NCBI GenBank assembly: GCA_002421865.1
Contig: DISE01000116.1
Location: 1 to 25,129, forward strand
DNA length: 25,129 nt
Reading direction: 5' to 3'
From: Castellaniella sp. UBA6218
GTDB lineage: Bacteria; Pseudomonadota; Gammaproteobacteria; Burkholderiales; Burkholderiaceae_B
The stretch's first letter is position 1. The number at the start of each line of letters is the position of its first letter. The notes below the pieces were generated by a model. The model searched no databases and was not told where the DNA came from. It saw only the letters and a list, made by a program, of their open reading frames with translations. A program made the translations under genes and the position numbers. Below are positions 24,530-25,129 of this stretch, piece after piece.

Positions 24530-25129
24530 TTACAACAGCACGATGTCGTAGTGCTCCTGACTGTAGCCGGCCTCGACCTCCAGAGAGATCGGTTTGCCGA
24601 TGAAGTCTCCCAGCATCGCCATGTGCTGGCTTTCCTCTTCCAGGAACAGGTCGATCACGGGCTGGGCGGCGACGATGCGGAATTCCTTGGGATCGAACTG
24701 GCGCGCCTCCCGCAGGATTTCGCGCAGGATCTCATAGCACAGCGTGCGCGGCGTGCGCACCGTGCCGCGTGATTCGCATGTGGGACAGGGTTCGCACATC
24801 TGGTGCGCCAGCGAATCCCGGGTGCGTTTGCGGGTCATCTCCACCAGCCCCAGCTGGCTGAAGCCGCTCACCGTCGTGCGGGTCCGGTCGCGCGACAGGG
24901 CCTTGTTCAGTTCGGCCAGGACGGCGGCCTGGTGCCCGGCGTCGTCCATGTCGATGAAGTCCAGCACGATGATGCCGCCGAGGTTGCGCAGCCGCAACTG
25001 GCGGGCGATGGCGACCGCCGCCTCCAGATTGGTCTTGAAAATGGTGTCGTCGAAATTGCGCCCGCCCACGAAGCCGCCTGTGTTCACATCCACCGTCGTC
25101 AGGGCCTCGGTCTGGTCGATGATCAGGTA
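24530..25129 (-). CDS. rng: Ribonuclease G (N-terminus cut by window end)
   Basis: C-terminal 199 residues of an RNase E/G endoribonuclease; the rest lies beyond the window. Visible: TTVDVNTGGFVG with the first catalytic Asp (residue 14 of the fragment), RQLRLRNLGGIIVLDFIDM with the second (57), the DNase-like/Zn-link region GFSQLGLVEMTRKRTR, and the zinc-link CPTC (115-118). The short C-terminal tail ends ...YDIVLL, as in RNase G (E. coli ends YNQEQFDVVMM), without the long RNase E scaffold domain. It processes the 16S rRNA 5' end and decays some mRNAs. The stop is 119 bases before the gntR start; that gap holds the gntR promoter and a GC-rich inverted repeat (CCGGC-GCGCC type) after rng. 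Confidence 0.95.
   Translation of the reverse strand, partial: YLIIDQTEALTTVDVNTGGFVGGRNFDDTIFKTNLEAAVAIARQLRLRNLGGIIVLDFIDMDDAGHQAAVLAELNKALSRDRTRTTVSGFSQLGLVEMTRKRTRDSLAHQMCEPCPTCESRGTVRTPRTLCYEILREILREARQFDPKEFRIVAAQPVIDLFLEEESQHMAMLGDFIGKPISLEVEAGYSQEHYDIVLL

Noticed and set aside
1..25129. CRISPR array, tRNA, prophage, insertion sequence or defence system
   Set aside because: No direct-repeat array, cloverleaf, transposase, integrase or defence domain was seen; all large frames on the supported strands are assigned.

Overview
The window is GC-rich, densely coding chromosomal DNA from a Gram-negative bacterium. The gene set (HrpA, DnaE, an LPS-core type glycosyltransferase block, MsbA, a TRAP operon, RNase G), strong third-position G/C bias and the style of the proteins suggest a Burkholderiales betaproteobacterium, most likely Alcaligenaceae (Bordetella/Achromobacter-like). 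This placement is by recognition, not by a search. No tRNA, rRNA, CRISPR array, insertion sequence or prophage was seen. The longest stretch without a gene is about 250 bases (23475-23726); it holds the TRAP operon promoter and operator.

Left (1-6859): the 3' part of hrpA, then dnaE, both on +. Centre-left (6856-12584, +): a tightly packed envelope polysaccharide cluster in the order GT4, NodB deacetylase, GT2, GT4, NodB deacetylase, GT4. Its first gene overlaps the dnaE stop codon, and most junctions overlap or are a few bases apart. Neither deacetylase has a signal peptide, so both probably act in the cytoplasm on a lipid-linked core oligosaccharide. Centre (12637-16776): a minus-strand pair (GT9 heptosyltransferase-like and ElyC/DUF218-like) diverges from msbA and a small lipoprotein gene. 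Together these regions look like an LPS core assembly and export locus: core sugars are added and de-N-acetylated inside, then MsbA flips lipid A-core.

Right (16807-24410, all on -): a catabolic operon read dctQ, dctM, dctP, DapA-family lyase, aldehyde dehydrogenase, dsdA, with a GntR/FCD regulator gene directly upstream. A good sigma70-type promoter precedes dctQ, with a tandem GGATAC element just after the predicted transcription start. The 8-mer TGTATCCA from it recurs inside the regulator's own promoter. A strong hairpin separates the transporter genes from the enzyme genes. The substrate cannot be read from sequence; a small carboxylate or hydroxy/amino acid is likely. At the right edge is the 3' part of rng (RNase G), cut by the window end.

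I found no defence or mobile system. The most interesting elements are the two cytoplasmic-looking deacetylases in the LPS core block, the GntR-controlled TRAP/DapA/ALDH/DsdA operon of unknown substrate, and the small lipoprotein coupled to msbA.
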